From the NCBI GenBank assembly GCA_016302585.1, contig JAEDNI010000030.1, positions 1-21,216 on the forward strand: a stretch of DNA of 21,216 nucleotides, given 5' to 3'. The notes beneath the pieces were generated by a model. It ran no database searches and was not told the DNA's origin. It was given only the letters and a program-made list of their open reading frames with translations. Source of the stretch: Paludibacteraceae bacterium (lineage in GTDB: Bacteria; Bacteroidota; Bacteroidia; Bacteroidales; Paludibacteraceae). The stretch's first letter is position 1. Each line of letters starts with the position of its first letter. This document shows positions 1 through 7,488 of this stretch, piece by piece. The position numbers and the translations under genes are program-made.

Positions 1-14
1 GAGATTTTGATACA

Positions 15-602
15 ATGAAAAAAATTCTTCCTTGGATTGCAGTACTGGGAGTACTGGCAATCATCGTATTATGGTTCGCAGGTGTGTACAACCGTTTTGT
101 GACTGCTGAAGAGCAGGTGGAGTCCGCGTGGGCACAAGTAGAGAACCAATATCAGCGTCGTGCCGACCTGATCCCGAACCTTGTGGAGACGGTCAAAGGT
201 TACGCTTCGCATGAGCAGGAGACGCTGGATGCCGTAGTGTCTGCTCGCGCTCGCGCTACTCAGATCACCATCGATCCGAGTACAGCCACGCCGGAGCAAT
301 TAGCCGCTTATCAGGCTGCTCAAGGAGACCTGAGTCAGGCATTAGGGCGGTTGTTAGCCGTAGCGGAGAGTTATCCGGATCTGAAGGCTAACGAGAACTT
401 CCGCGACCTGCAACAACAGTTAGAGGGCACGGAGAACCGCATCACGGTAGCCCGTCAGCTCTTCAACGAAGAGGCTCGGGCGTACAACACCCTAATCCGC
501 CGATTCCCGAATAACCTGCTCGCAGGCATGTTCGGATTCGAAAAGAAACCCTACTTCGAGGCCGAAGAGGGTTCCAACAAAGCGCCGAAAGTAGCGTTCT
601 GA
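15..602 (+). CDS. lemA: LemA family protein
   Basis: A 195-aa protein of normal LemA length. Residues 4-24 form one N-terminal hydrophobic membrane segment. After it comes the family-typical stretch VYNRFVTAEEQVESAWAQVE, then QYQRRADLIPNLVETVKGYA, and near the C-terminus FNEEARAYNTLIRRFPNN. The remainder is predicted helical bundle. LemA proteins are membrane-anchored with the helical domain outside the cytoplasm; their molecular role is poorly defined. The start at 15 is the first ATG and gives the complete membrane segment. Only 14 bases lie upstream, so the promoter and any upstream partner (LemA genes often sit next to TPM-domain or peptidase genes) are outside the window. The gene converges on ruvB with a 2-base gap and no terminator hairpin between them. 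Confidence 0.95.
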   Translation: MKKILPWIAVLGVLAIIVLWFAGVYNRFVTAEEQVESAWAQVENQYQRRADLIPNLVETVKGYASHEQETLDAVVSARARATQITIDPSTATPEQLAAYQAAQGDLSQALGRLLAVAESYPDLKANENFRDLQQQLEGTENRITVARQLFNEEARAYNTLIRRFPNNLLAGMFGFEKKPYFEAEEGSNKAPKVAF

Positions 603-604
603 TT

Positions 605-1621
605 TCAGAAGATCGATTGCTGGCCATCAGGCGCAAGGGGAGTCTTGCCCAGATGCTCGTAAGCCAGCGGCGTTGCCTCGCGTCCGCGCGGGGTACGTTT
701 GATGAAGCCTTCTTTGATGAGGTACGGCTCATAGACATCCTCGATGGTGCCGGCATCTTCGCCCATAGCGGTAGCGATGGTGTTGAGTCCGACAGGTCCG
801 CCGCGGAACTTATCGATGATGGTCAGCAGCAGTTTGTTATCAATCTGATCGAGACCGAAGGTATCGATATTCAGCGCCTCGAGGGCGTATTGGGCGATGT
901 CGAGATCTATCCTACCATTCCCTTTCACTTGCGCAAAGTCACGTACGCGACGCAGAAGCGCATTCGCGATACGGGGCGTTCCTCTGGAGCGACGGGCGAT
1001 TTCACCTGCCGCTTTCTCATTGATCTCCACTCCTAATAAACGTGCTGAACGCTTCACAATGCCGGCAAGAATATCGGCATCGTAGTACTCGAGGTGGCAG
1101 TTGATACCAAAACGAGCACGGAGCGGCGAAGTCAAGAGGCCTGAACGCGTGGTCGCACCGATAAGGGTGAAGTGGTTCAGGTCAATCTGAATCGTACGCG
1201 CCGAAGGACCTTTATCGATCATGATATCGATGCGATAGTCCTCCATCGCCGAATAGAGGTACTCCTCCACGATCGGACTCAGACGATGAATCTCATCGAT
1301 GAAAAGGACGTCATTGGGTTCGAGCGAAGTGAGGAGTCCTGCCAAATCACCGGGTTTGTCCAACACCGGACCTGAGGTCACTTTGAAACCTACACCCAAT
1401 TCATTAGCAATAATGTTACTCAGGGTTGTTTTACCGAGTCCCGGAGGGCCGAAGAGCAGCACGTGATCCAGACTCTCGCCGCGCAGTTTGGCTGCCTCGA
1501 CGAAGATCTTAAGGTTCGAAGTGACCTTACTCTGCCCGGCAAAGTCAGCAAAGCATAAAGGGCGAAGCGCATTGTCCTGATCCTTTTCGCTCATTTGTTG
1601 TCGTATATCAAATTCTGCCAT
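605..1621 (-). CDS. ruvB: Holliday junction branch-migration helicase RuvB
   Basis: A 338-aa protein of normal RuvB length, the ATPase motor that with RuvA drives branch migration of Holliday junctions. The AAA+ core shows Walker A GPPGLGKTT (58-66), Walker B/DEIH (109-112), the sensor stretch FTLIGATTRSG and the arginine-finger region SPLRARFG (165-172). The C-terminal winged helix contains TPRIANALLRRVRDFAQ and ends GREATPLAYEHLG. The N-terminus with RPLCFADFAGQ is typical. It is the last gene of a minus-strand run, 56 bases after the ABC ATPase. The spacer holds an AGTCGAA/GAAAGACC hairpin repeat. The link to the ABC gene looks like adjacency rather than shared function. Confidence 0.98.
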   Translation of the reverse strand: MAEFDIRQQMSEKDQDNALRPLCFADFAGQSKVTSNLKIFVEAAKLRGESLDHVLLFGPPGLGKTTLSNIIANELGVGFKVTSGPVLDKPGDLAGLLTSLEPNDVLFIDEIHRLSPIVEEYLYSAMEDYRIDIMIDKGPSARTIQIDLNHFTLIGATTRSGLLTSPLRARFGINCHLEYYDADILAGIVKRSARLLGVEINEKAAGEIARRSRGTPRIANALLRRVRDFAQVKGNGRIDLDIAQYALEALNIDTFGLDQIDNKLLLTIIDKFRGGPVGLNTIATAMGEDAGTIEDVYEPYLIKEGFIKRTPRGREATPLAYEHLGKTPLAPDGQQSIF

Positions 1622-1630
1622 ATTAGTAAA

Positions 1631-1670
1631 AAGTCGAAAGTCGAAAGACCGCGGCAGAGCCGCTCAAAGA
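1631..1670. repeat. AGTCGAA array with GAAAGACC-hairpin-CTCAAAG unit (copy A)
   Basis: Between the ABC ATPase and ruvB there are two AGTCGAA units followed by GAAAGACC, a perfect 5-bp stem GCGGC/GCCGC with loop AGA (1651-1663), then TCAAAGA. The same flanks with different stems occur at 2654-2700 and, inverted, at 3114-3160. This is a member of a dispersed intergenic hairpin-repeat family. It has no U-tract on the minus strand, so it is not an obvious terminator. Confidence 0.75.
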
Positions 1671-1677
1671 CAATCGA

Positions 1678-2331
1678 CTAATTTTGGGTTTTTTCGTGAA
1701 AGAGGGTTTCTAAATTATCTATTTGGTCGATGGGCAGGTCGGCCTTGACGGTGCCGTGGTCGAGAATGACGACTCGGTCGCACATCTCCCGAACCTCCTG
1801 CATGATATGCGTGGATAGGATAACTGTACGGTCTTTTCCAAGCGAACGAATGAGACTTCGGATCTCGACGAGTTGGTTAGGGTCGAGGCCGGTGGTAGGT
1901 TCATCGAGGATGAGGAGCTCGGGGTCACCCAAGAGCGCCTGTGCTAATCCGACCCGCTGACGATACCCTTTGCTCAGTTCGCGAATATGCTTATGGCACT
2001 CCGGGGTCAAACCGACTTTGTCGATGAGGGCATCGACATTTGTCATTTGACATTTGTCATTGGTCATTTTAGCCATGAACTGCAGGTACTCGGTGACATA
2101 CATCTCCTCGTAAAGCGGGTTATTTTCCGGCAAGTAGCCGATACGAGAGGGGGCGGAGACGGTACCGGAGTCGGCAGACCAGAGACCGATGAGGATCTTC
2201 ATGAGGGTGGATTTGCCGGCACCGTTGGGTCCCAGCAGACCAACGATCTGGCCTGCTGGGATCTCCAAGGATACGTCATTAAGCACCTTCTGCGAGCCGA
2301 ATGACTTGGATATATGTTGGATGGATACCAT
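1678..2331 (-). CDS. ABC transporter ATP-binding protein, GldA-like
   Basis: A 217-aa ABC ATPase with Walker A GPNGAGKST (34-42), Q-loop region at YLPENNPLYEEMYV (66-79), signature LSKGY (119-123), Walker B LLILDEPTTGLDP (139-151) and the switch histidine in ILSTHIMQEV. The YLPENNPLY stretch is typical of the GldA/NatA-type group, which pairs with a separate permease (GldFG in gliding bacteria). No permease gene is nearby and the protein is shorter than the ~300 aa usual for GldA, so a gliding or T9SS role is only a possibility. Residues 88-98 (KMTNDKCQMTN) are encoded by a short tandem repeat (2035-2069) lying between the Q-loop and signature subdomains. The gene sits 21 bases after the PII-like gene. 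Confidence 0.85.
   Translation of the reverse strand: MVSIQHISKSFGSQKVLNDVSLEIPAGQIVGLLGPNGAGKSTLMKILIGLWSADSGTVSAPSRIGYLPENNPLYEEMYVTEYLQFMAKMTNDKCQMTNVDALIDKVGLTPECHKHIRELSKGYRQRVGLAQALLGDPELLILDEPTTGLDPNQLVEIRSLIRSLGKDRTVILSTHIMQEVREMCDRVVILDHGTVKADLPIDQIDNLETLFHEKTQN
2035..2069. repeat. In-frame GACATTTGTCATTT repeat inside the ABC ATPase
   Basis: About 35 bases of alternating GACATTTGTCATTTGACATTT-like units (TGTCATT/TGACATT) encode KMTNDKCQMTN in the minus-strand ABC gene. The low-complexity unit is unlike the surrounding coding sequence and the reading frame is kept. It falls in the variable helical region of the ATPase. Confidence 0.7.
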
Positions 2332-2334
2332 ATT

Positions 2335-2352
2335 AGTCGAAAGTCGAAAGAC
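2335..2352. repeat. AGTCGAA repeat (copy B, no hairpin)
   Basis: AGTCGAAAGTCGAAAGAC fills the 21-base gap between the ABC ATPase start codon (2329-2331) and the stop codon of the PII-like gene (TTA at 2353-2355). It has the same units as 1631-1650 and 2654-2677 but no hairpin part. Confidence 0.7.
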
Positions 2353-2646
2353 TTAGACCGTAGCTACAATATCCCAGACGAACGCTCGAACACCTACTTC
2401 TTCGTTACGCATGTCGAGTTTCTTAACGGACTCAAGGAGCGCAGGGAGCTGTTCGTCCTCTACCACGGTGATGACGCAGGAGTTCATCTCAGGCCATGCG
2501 TGGGTGCCACGGCGGGGTTCACCGCCGTTGGTACCACGACCTTGTACCTGCTCAAAGAACGTAAAGCCTTTGATATTCAAGACATCAAGCATATATTCCA
2601 CACGACCGGTGTTTGCCTGATTAAAAACTATCATAACAGATTTCAT
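2353..2646 (-). CDS. PII-like/DUF3240-like small protein of an RND efflux cluster
   Basis: A 97-aa protein starting MKSVMIVFNQANTGRVEYML and containing GFTFFEQVQGRGTNGGEP, HAWPEMNSCVITVVEDE and a C-terminal VGVRAFVWDIVATV. The predicted alternating beta-alpha pattern fits the ferredoxin-like PII/DUF3240 fold of small cytoplasmic proteins encoded beside RND pumps. This is a family-pattern judgement, not a search result. The start at 2646 is chosen because the longer open frame up to 2685 would translate the AGTCGAA repeat (STFDFRLF) as an N-terminal extension. It lies downstream of the RND pump on the same strand, separated by the four-helix-bundle gene, and may modulate or sense pump activity. 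Confidence 0.6.
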   Translation of the reverse strand: MKSVMIVFNQANTGRVEYMLDVLNIKGFTFFEQVQGRGTNGGEPRRGTHAWPEMNSCVITVVEDEQLPALLESVKKLDMRNEEVGVRAFVWDIVATV

Positions 2647-2653
2647 AAGAAAT

Positions 2654-2730
2654 AGTCGAAAGTCGAAAGTCGAAAGACCGGTCACTGCGTGACCTCAAAG
2701 ACTCTTTCTTTTTGATCGTGAACAGTCTTT
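2654..2730. repeat. AGTCGAA array with hairpin (copy C), downstream flank of the S23 cassette
   Basis: Three AGTCGAA units run into GAAAGACC, a perfect 6-bp stem GGTCAC/GTGACC with loop TGC (2680-2694), then TCAAAGACT. A second stem AAAGACT/AGTCTTT (2697-2703 with 2724-2730) follows next to the stop codon of the four-helix-bundle gene. GAAAGACCG (2672-2680) is an exact inverted copy of CGGTCTTTC at 3128-3136, and CCTCAAAG (2693-2700) of CTTTGAGG at 3164-3171, so the two flanks of the S23 gene form inverted repeats. Confidence 0.75.
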
Positions 2731-2740
2731 CTTCTTTCAG

Positions 2741-3100
2741 TTAAACCTTATTTATTTTATTCATTAAATTACAGAGCATTTTCTGAACCTCTACAATCAG
2801 AGAATTCACTTCTGCACATACCGTTTCATCTAAATACCCAAAGTTTTGTGCAAGTACTAATTCTGTTTCCAACTCATACGCAGAACCTAAAGCTATACTT
2901 AAAAAATGCGCAAAATCTTTATCCGTTACCCTACCGGCTCCTTCTGCTATATTTGCAGATATAGAGACCGCGGCGCGTTGCATTTGAGATGTTAACGCAT
3001 ATAATTCGTTCGAGGGGAAAGTTTTAGTCAATTGATATACCCTCTTGGATAACTCAATAGACTTCTTCCACACAATTAGTTCTCTGAAGTTGTGTACCAT
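2741..3100 (-). CDS. Four-helix-bundle protein, S23/IVP family
   Basis: A 119-aa, mostly helical protein with the family-typical pattern FRELIVWKKSIELSKRVYQLT, then LTSQMQRAAVSISANIAEGA, then a third and fourth helix (FLSIALGSAYELETELVLAQ, EVQKMLCNLMNKI). The family was first known from intervening sequences in 23S rRNA, and the Avd accessory proteins of diversity-generating retroelements share its fold; members are thought to bind nucleic acid. Here it is not inside an rRNA gene. It lies in the minus-strand operon between the RND pump and the PII-like gene, bracketed by inverted hairpin repeats. The start at 3100 is preferred because the longer frame upstream translates those repeats and overlaps the pump gene. 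A mobile cassette is a reasonable inference. Confidence 0.85.
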   Translation of the reverse strand: MVHNFRELIVWKKSIELSKRVYQLTKTFPSNELYALTSQMQRAAVSISANIAEGAGRVTDKDFAHFLSIALGSAYELETELVLAQNFGYLDETVCAEVNSLIVEVQKMLCNLMNKINKV

Positions 3101-3102
3101 TT

Positions 3103-3171
3103 TTGTCTTTCTACTTTGAGCGTTAGCGGTCTTTCTACTTTGAGTCCGAAGGACGGTCTTTAACTTTGAGG
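3103..3171. repeat. Double hairpin repeat (copy D), upstream flank of the S23 cassette
   Basis: Read on the minus strand, two units of GAAAGACC-hairpin-TCAAAG follow one another. One has stem GTCC/GGAC with loop TTC (plus-strand 3144-3154), the other a short GC/GC stem (3120-3127). A half unit (CTCAAAG) precedes them. Orientation is opposite to copy C. The array overlaps the 3' end of the RND pump gene and supplies its last residues and stop codon. Confidence 0.75.
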
Positions 3172-6100
3172 TCCATGAAGATGAATTTCTTGCGGAGGGC
3201 TTCCTTTTTGTCGCGGTCGCCGTGACGGGACATAACGCCGTAGAGGAGAGGCACGACATACAAGGTCAGGAAGGTCGAGACGGTCAGACCGCCGATAACG
3301 ACGATACCTAACGGTTGCCACATCTCGGCACCTTCACCGGACGAGACCGCCATCGGGATCATACCGAGGATGGTAGTGAACGCCGTCATGAGGACAGGAC
3401 GGATACGGCTCCGACCCGACATCTGGATAGCCTGATTAAGCTCGTAGCCACGCTCACGCATGAGGTTGATATAGTCCACGAGCACGATACCGTTCTTGAC
3501 GACGATACCCACCAGAAGCACCAGACCGAGGGCACCAATCATATCCAGCGAACGGCCGGTGAGCCAAAGGGCGATGACAACACCCGAGAGGGCAAACGGA
3601 ATCGTGAACATGATGATCGCCGGCATACGGAGCGACTCGAACTGCGACGCCATGACGATATACACAAGCATGATAATCATCAGACCGAGAAGGATCATGT
3701 CTCGGAACGTGTCCTGCTGGGTCTCGACATCACCGCCGATATGGGTGGAGTAACCTACCGGGATGTCAAGTTGCGGGATGACCTCCGTCTCAATCGCTTT
3801 CGCAAGTTCGCCAAGGGTGGTGTTGTACGGCGTAGCCTTGACGGTGACGATACGCTGACGCGCCTTACGCTCGATGGTAGGCGGTGCCCAGTACTCACCG
3901 ACGGAAGCTACTTCGGTCAGTTTGACGGACTTGCCGGTAGCAGTTGGGATGGAGAGGTTGAGGATATCCGAGATAGAGTTGCGGTCATCCTCCTCAAGAC
4001 GCACGACGATATCGTACTCCGAGCCGTCCTCCTTGAGGTAACCGCAGGACATACCCGCTACGCGGTTACGGAGGTAGGTGGAGAGAGTCGCCGAGGAGAG
4101 CCCCAGACGGGAGGCTTTCTCCTTATCGACGGTGATCTTAATATCCGGACGGTCGTCCTCACGGCTGATATTCACGTCGCGGGCACCGGGCAGTTGGGAA
4201 ATCAACTGACGGCACTGCTCCGCCAACTGGGAGGTCTTATCGAAATCATAACCGTAGATCTCCAAGTCCACTGTGTTAGCGCCACCGGGTCCGCCGGACG
4301 AAACAGCACACTGGTACTCGTTGATTTCCGGGTATTTCGCCATCTCCTGACGGAGAATCTCTGCAAGAGTCCAGATGTCGCGGTCACGCTCCCATTTCTT
4401 AGGCAGACGGATGGTCATCTGGATCTTGTTGTTCATCGTGGACGAGAAGAGAGAAGCGATAGAGGCATCGTCGCTGGAACCGGCGGAGGTGCTGATCAGC
4501 TGGATCTCCGGAACGAGTTCCACAAACCGTGCCTCCAGTTGACGTGCGGTCTTGAGGGTCTCTTCGATACGCGTACCGCGCTGCAGTTTGACGGTTACGG
4601 AGAGACGGCCGTTATCCTGTTGTTGCATAAAGTCCGTACCGATCTTCCCCATGAACGCAGGAGTGAGCGAGAGGCCGAAGAAAGCCAGAAGGATAAGGAA
4701 GGTGACGAATTTATGATTGAGGCACCATCCTAACGACCTCGCGTAATAGTCATCAATGACGTCCAGCGCACGAACGACGGTACGCTCGTACCAGCCCTTC
4801 TTGCCTGCCTCGTCGTCCACCAGGTTTCCGTGCTCGTCCACGTGCACTTTCTTCGCCTTGAGCAGTTTGGAACAGAGCATCGGAGTCAGCGTGATAGCCA
4901 CGAGCGTCGAGGTACAGCATACGACGGTGACGATCCATCCCAATTCATGGAACATGATACCCGCCATTCCGTTCAGCATCGTCAGGGGCACGAACACCGC
5001 CACGAGCACGAGGGTCGTCGCGATGACGGATACCCAGACCTCGTTGGTAGCGTAGATAGACGCCTCATGCGGATCCTCACCACGCTCCACGTGACGGGTG
5101 ATATTCTCCAGGACGACAATCGCGTCATCCACCACCATACCGATCGCGATGGTGAGCGAACAGAGGGAGATGATATTCAGACTCGAATCCGCCAAACCGA
5201 GGTAGATAAACGCCACGATGAGGGCAATAGGAATCGTGATACCGATAATGATGGTAGCACGCCATTTGCCGAGGAAGAAGAGCACGACGAGCACGACGAA
5301 GAGGAGGGCGTAAAGCACCGACTCTTCGAGGGAGTTGATGGAGTTCTGGATATTCTCCGAGGAGTCGTAGATCTGCTCTATCTTCACGTCCGTCGGCAGC
5401 TGTTTCTGTATCTTCGCCAGTGCGGCACGCACGTCGCGGCAGACCTGCACGGTGTTAGCACCTGTCTGCTTGGCGATGATCAGACGCACCGCCTCACGGC
5501 CATTGGTCTTCTCGTCCAGGGCGAGGTCCTTGATGGTATCCTTGACCGTCGCTATATCGCGGATGAAGACCTGCTGACCTTGCGGCGTCATAGCTACCAT
5601 GAGGTTCTCGATCTCGGAGGACTCGATGTACTCCGAACGCACCTGCATCTGGTACTGCTCCTGCGGCATCTTGATCGTACCCGAAGAGAGGTTGAGGTTG
5701 TTCGCCGAAACGACTTGCCCCACCTGCTCCAGGGTTATGCCGTAGGCATCGAGTTTCTTCTGGTCGATATTGACATAGACATAGCGTTCCGGCGCACCCG
5801 AGAGGGAAATATTACCGATACCATCAATATGGTTCAACTGCGGCACCACTTCGTCGTTGAGGATCTTGTCCAGACCCGCATACGTCTCATCCGCCGTAAT
5901 GGAGTACTGGCAGATAGGCAGCGTACTCGTGGAGAGTTTGAAGATCACCGGCTTGGAGCAGTTGTCCGGCAGGTTGTTCGCCGCCATATCGACGAACGAA
6001 CGCACGTCGTTCACCGCCTCCTCCATGTTACTACCCCACTCCAACTCCAGCTCCACCACGGAGATGTTATCCTTGGACTGCGAAGTGATGTGTTTGAGGT

Positions 6101-6326
6101 GATCGACGGAGGTCAGGGCGTTCTCCATGATCTTCGTCACGTTGGTCTCCATCTCGCTCGCCGACGCGCCCGGATAGGTAGTCATGACGTTGATATACGG
6201 CGGGTCCATCTCCGGGAACTGGTCAATCGGCAGCTTCAGGAAACTAAATATACCGATGACGATGACCGCCACAAAGATGAGGGCGGTGGTCACCGGTTTT
6301 TGGATTGCTGATTTATAAATGCTCAT
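3135..6326 (-). CDS. RND efflux pump permease, HAE-1/AcrB type
   Basis: A 1063-aa inner-membrane proton-driven pump of normal AcrB/MexB length. It starts MSIYKSAIQKPVTTALIFVA (TM1). The proton-relay residues are visible: GMVVDDAIVVLENI in TM4 (the Asp pair) and GIVVKNGIVLVDY in TM10 (the Lys). The two periplasmic porter and docking regions lie between TM1-2 and TM7-8. The Asp-pair/Lys pattern points to the drug-type HAE-1 subfamily rather than heavy-metal pumps. It forms the tripartite complex with the adaptor (6403-7410) and the TolC-like channel (7489-8841) encoded just upstream in the operon. The C-terminal tail MDLKVKDRPSDSK and the stop codon are encoded by the hairpin repeat 3135-3171, so the ancestral stop was probably lost when the repeat arrived. 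Confidence 0.97.
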   Translation of the reverse strand: MSIYKSAIQKPVTTALIFVAVIVIGIFSFLKLPIDQFPEMDPPYINVMTTYPGASASEMETNVTKIMENALTSVDHLKHITSQSKDNISVVELELEWGSNMEEAVNDVRSFVDMAANNLPDNCSKPVIFKLSTSTLPICQYSITADETYAGLDKILNDEVVPQLNHIDGIGNISLSGAPERYVYVNIDQKKLDAYGITLEQVGQVVSANNLNLSSGTIKMPQEQYQMQVRSEYIESSEIENLMVAMTPQGQQVFIRDIATVKDTIKDLALDEKTNGREAVRLIIAKQTGANTVQVCRDVRAALAKIQKQLPTDVKIEQIYDSSENIQNSINSLEESVLYALLFVVLVVLFFLGKWRATIIIGITIPIALIVAFIYLGLADSSLNIISLCSLTIAIGMVVDDAIVVLENITRHVERGEDPHEASIYATNEVWVSVIATTLVLVAVFVPLTMLNGMAGIMFHELGWIVTVVCCTSTLVAITLTPMLCSKLLKAKKVHVDEHGNLVDDEAGKKGWYERTVVRALDVIDDYYARSLGWCLNHKFVTFLILLAFFGLSLTPAFMGKIGTDFMQQQDNGRLSVTVKLQRGTRIEETLKTARQLEARFVELVPEIQLISTSAGSSDDASIASLFSSTMNNKIQMTIRLPKKWERDRDIWTLAEILRQEMAKYPEINEYQCAVSSGGPGGANTVDLEIYGYDFDKTSQLAEQCRQLISQLPGARDVNISREDDRPDIKITVDKEKASRLGLSSATLSTYLRNRVAGMSCGYLKEDGSEYDIVVRLEEDDRNSISDILNLSIPTATGKSVKLTEVASVGEYWAPPTIERKARQRIVTVKATPYNTTLGELAKAIETEVIPQLDIPVGYSTHIGGDVETQQDTFRDMILLGLMIIMLVYIVMASQFESLRMPAIIMFTIPFALSGVVIALWLTGRSLDMIGALGLVLLVGIVVKNGIVLVDYINLMRERGYELNQAIQMSGRSRIRPVLMTAFTTILGMIPMAVSSGEGAEMWQPLGIVVIGGLTVSTFLTLYVVPLLYGVMSRHGDRDKKEALRKKFIFMDLKVKDRPSDSK

Positions 6327-6343
6327 AATTTTTCGGGATTAAA

Positions 6344-6403
6344 TAGGTAGACCTAGGTAGACATAGGTATTCCTATGAAGACTTAGGTAAACCTAGGATT
6401 TCC
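6344..6403. repeat. Period-10 tandem repeat TAGGTAGACC, six units
   Basis: The spacer between the adaptor gene and the RND gene holds six adjacent 10-base units: TAGGTAGACC, TAGGTAGACA, TAGGTATTCC, TATGAAGACT, TAGGTAAACC and TAGGATTTCC. The last one touches the adaptor stop codon (6403-6405). The same unit type recurs in the next spacer (7434-7481). Confidence 0.8.
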
Positions 6404-7410
6404 TATTTTACGATATTGACTTTGACGCCATCGACGAGCTTGTGCTGGCCGGTAGTGACGAACTCGACGCCCTCTTTGATTTCCGGAGCGATGATCTCAA
6501 TGTCCTGATCGAAGCGTTGTCCGAGAGTAACAGCCACACGTTTAGCGCGACCGTCCTCTACGATGAATACATAACGATCGTTAGCTCCGACGAGTTTCTC
6601 TACGCTCTGGTAAGGCACCACGATGGCATTCGCTTTGCCCAGACCGATATTCGTCGTTACGTACATGCCCGGACGAAGGAGATTCTTGGCATTCGGGATG
6701 ACAATCTTACATTGGAAAGTGTGGCTGGAGGGGTCAATGGTCGGATAAACGATTTCCACCGTAGCAGGGAACACCTTATTCGGATAAATCTCCGATGTCA
6801 GCGTCAGCTTCATGCCGGTCTTGAAGAGCGGGAAATAGGTCTCCGGGATAGCGACCAATGCTTTCAGTTTGTCAATCTGAGTCAACACCAGAATCGGCTG
6901 ACCGCCGTAGAGTTCCCCGTCCTCGTAGTTCTTGGCGGAGATGATGCCTGCAAACGGAGCCTTGACATAGGTGTTAGTCTCCAGGAACTCCAGCTGCTCC
7001 TTGGTGGAGTTATACTGGGTCGTGATCTGGTCATACTGCTGCTGGGTAGCCGAACCGGTCTTGAGCAGCATCTCGATACGGTTCTTCTCGACCTCGAGGT
7101 TTGCCATGGAGATCTTCGTAGTCTTGTACTGGGTCTGATCCATGCGCACGAGGTCGCTACCGGCGGAGACGCGATCGCCTACCTCACGGTAGATATGCTC
7201 GATCTTGCCCGTCAGGGACGGCGCTACGTTTTGGGTGATATAACCTTGAAGGTTCGTCGAGACGGATATCTCACGCTCGATCTCGCGGGGCTGTAGAACG
7301 ATCGTGCGCACTTGCTCCACGCGTTCTTCCTCTGCCGCAACAGAGGTTTCTTTCTTGCCGCAAGCCATGAGGGTCAGGGCGGCAAGGGTGTAAATAAAAA
7401 TCTTTTTCAT
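6403..7410 (-). CDS. RND membrane-fusion (adaptor) lipoprotein, AcrA/HlyD family
   Basis: A 335-aa periplasmic adaptor. The N-terminus MKKIFIYTLAALTLMACGKK is a lipoprotein signal with lipobox LMAC, so it should be anchored through Cys17. The biotinyl-lipoyl-like halves are seen around LTGKIEHIYREVGDRVSAGSD and TYVKAPFAGIISAKNYEDGE. They enclose a helical hairpin (KISMANLEVEKNRIEMLLKT to YNSTKEQLEFLE). The beta-barrel and membrane-proximal domains follow (ALVAIPETYFPLFKTGMKLT, LLRPGMYVTTNIGLG, VEDGRAKRVAVTLGQ). It links the RND pump (76 bases downstream) to the TolC-like channel encoded just upstream. Confidence 0.95.
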   Translation of the reverse strand: MKKIFIYTLAALTLMACGKKETSVAAEEERVEQVRTIVLQPREIEREISVSTNLQGYITQNVAPSLTGKIEHIYREVGDRVSAGSDLVRMDQTQYKTTKISMANLEVEKNRIEMLLKTGSATQQQYDQITTQYNSTKEQLEFLETNTYVKAPFAGIISAKNYEDGELYGGQPILVLTQIDKLKALVAIPETYFPLFKTGMKLTLTSEIYPNKVFPATVEIVYPTIDPSSHTFQCKIVIPNAKNLLRPGMYVTTNIGLGKANAIVVPYQSVEKLVGANDRYVFIVEDGRAKRVAVTLGQRFDQDIEIIAPEIKEGVEFVTTGQHKLVDGVKVNIVK

Positions 7411-7433
7411 ATTGAGTAATTAATTTTCTAATT

Positions 7434-7481
7434 CTAGGTAGTACTATGTAGCCCTAGGTAGTTATAGGTAATCCTAGGGGG
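7434..7481. repeat. Period-10 tandem repeat CTAGGTAGTN, about five units
   Basis: The spacer between tolC-like and adaptor genes contains CTAGGTAGTA, CTATGTAGCC, CTAGGTAGTT, ATAGGTAATC and CTAGGGGG. It is the same 10-base family as 6344-6403 but with different unit variants, so the two arrays appear to have grown separately. Confidence 0.75.
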
Positions 7482-7488
7482 TGCGAAG

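Noticed and set aside
602..605. lemA and ruvB convergent ends two bases apart
   Set aside because: A tight convergent arrangement without a visible terminator is common and does not by itself suggest a shared function.
2741..3100. S23/IVP protein as part of a 23S rRNA intervening sequence
   Set aside because: No rRNA sequence is present around it; the neighbours are protein genes.
3315..6311. Long open frames on the plus strand opposite the RND pump (up to ~490 codons)
   Set aside because: Their products are rich in Arg, His and Asp with no domain pattern, as expected from the complement of a biased coding sequence. The minus-strand RND protein is unmistakable.
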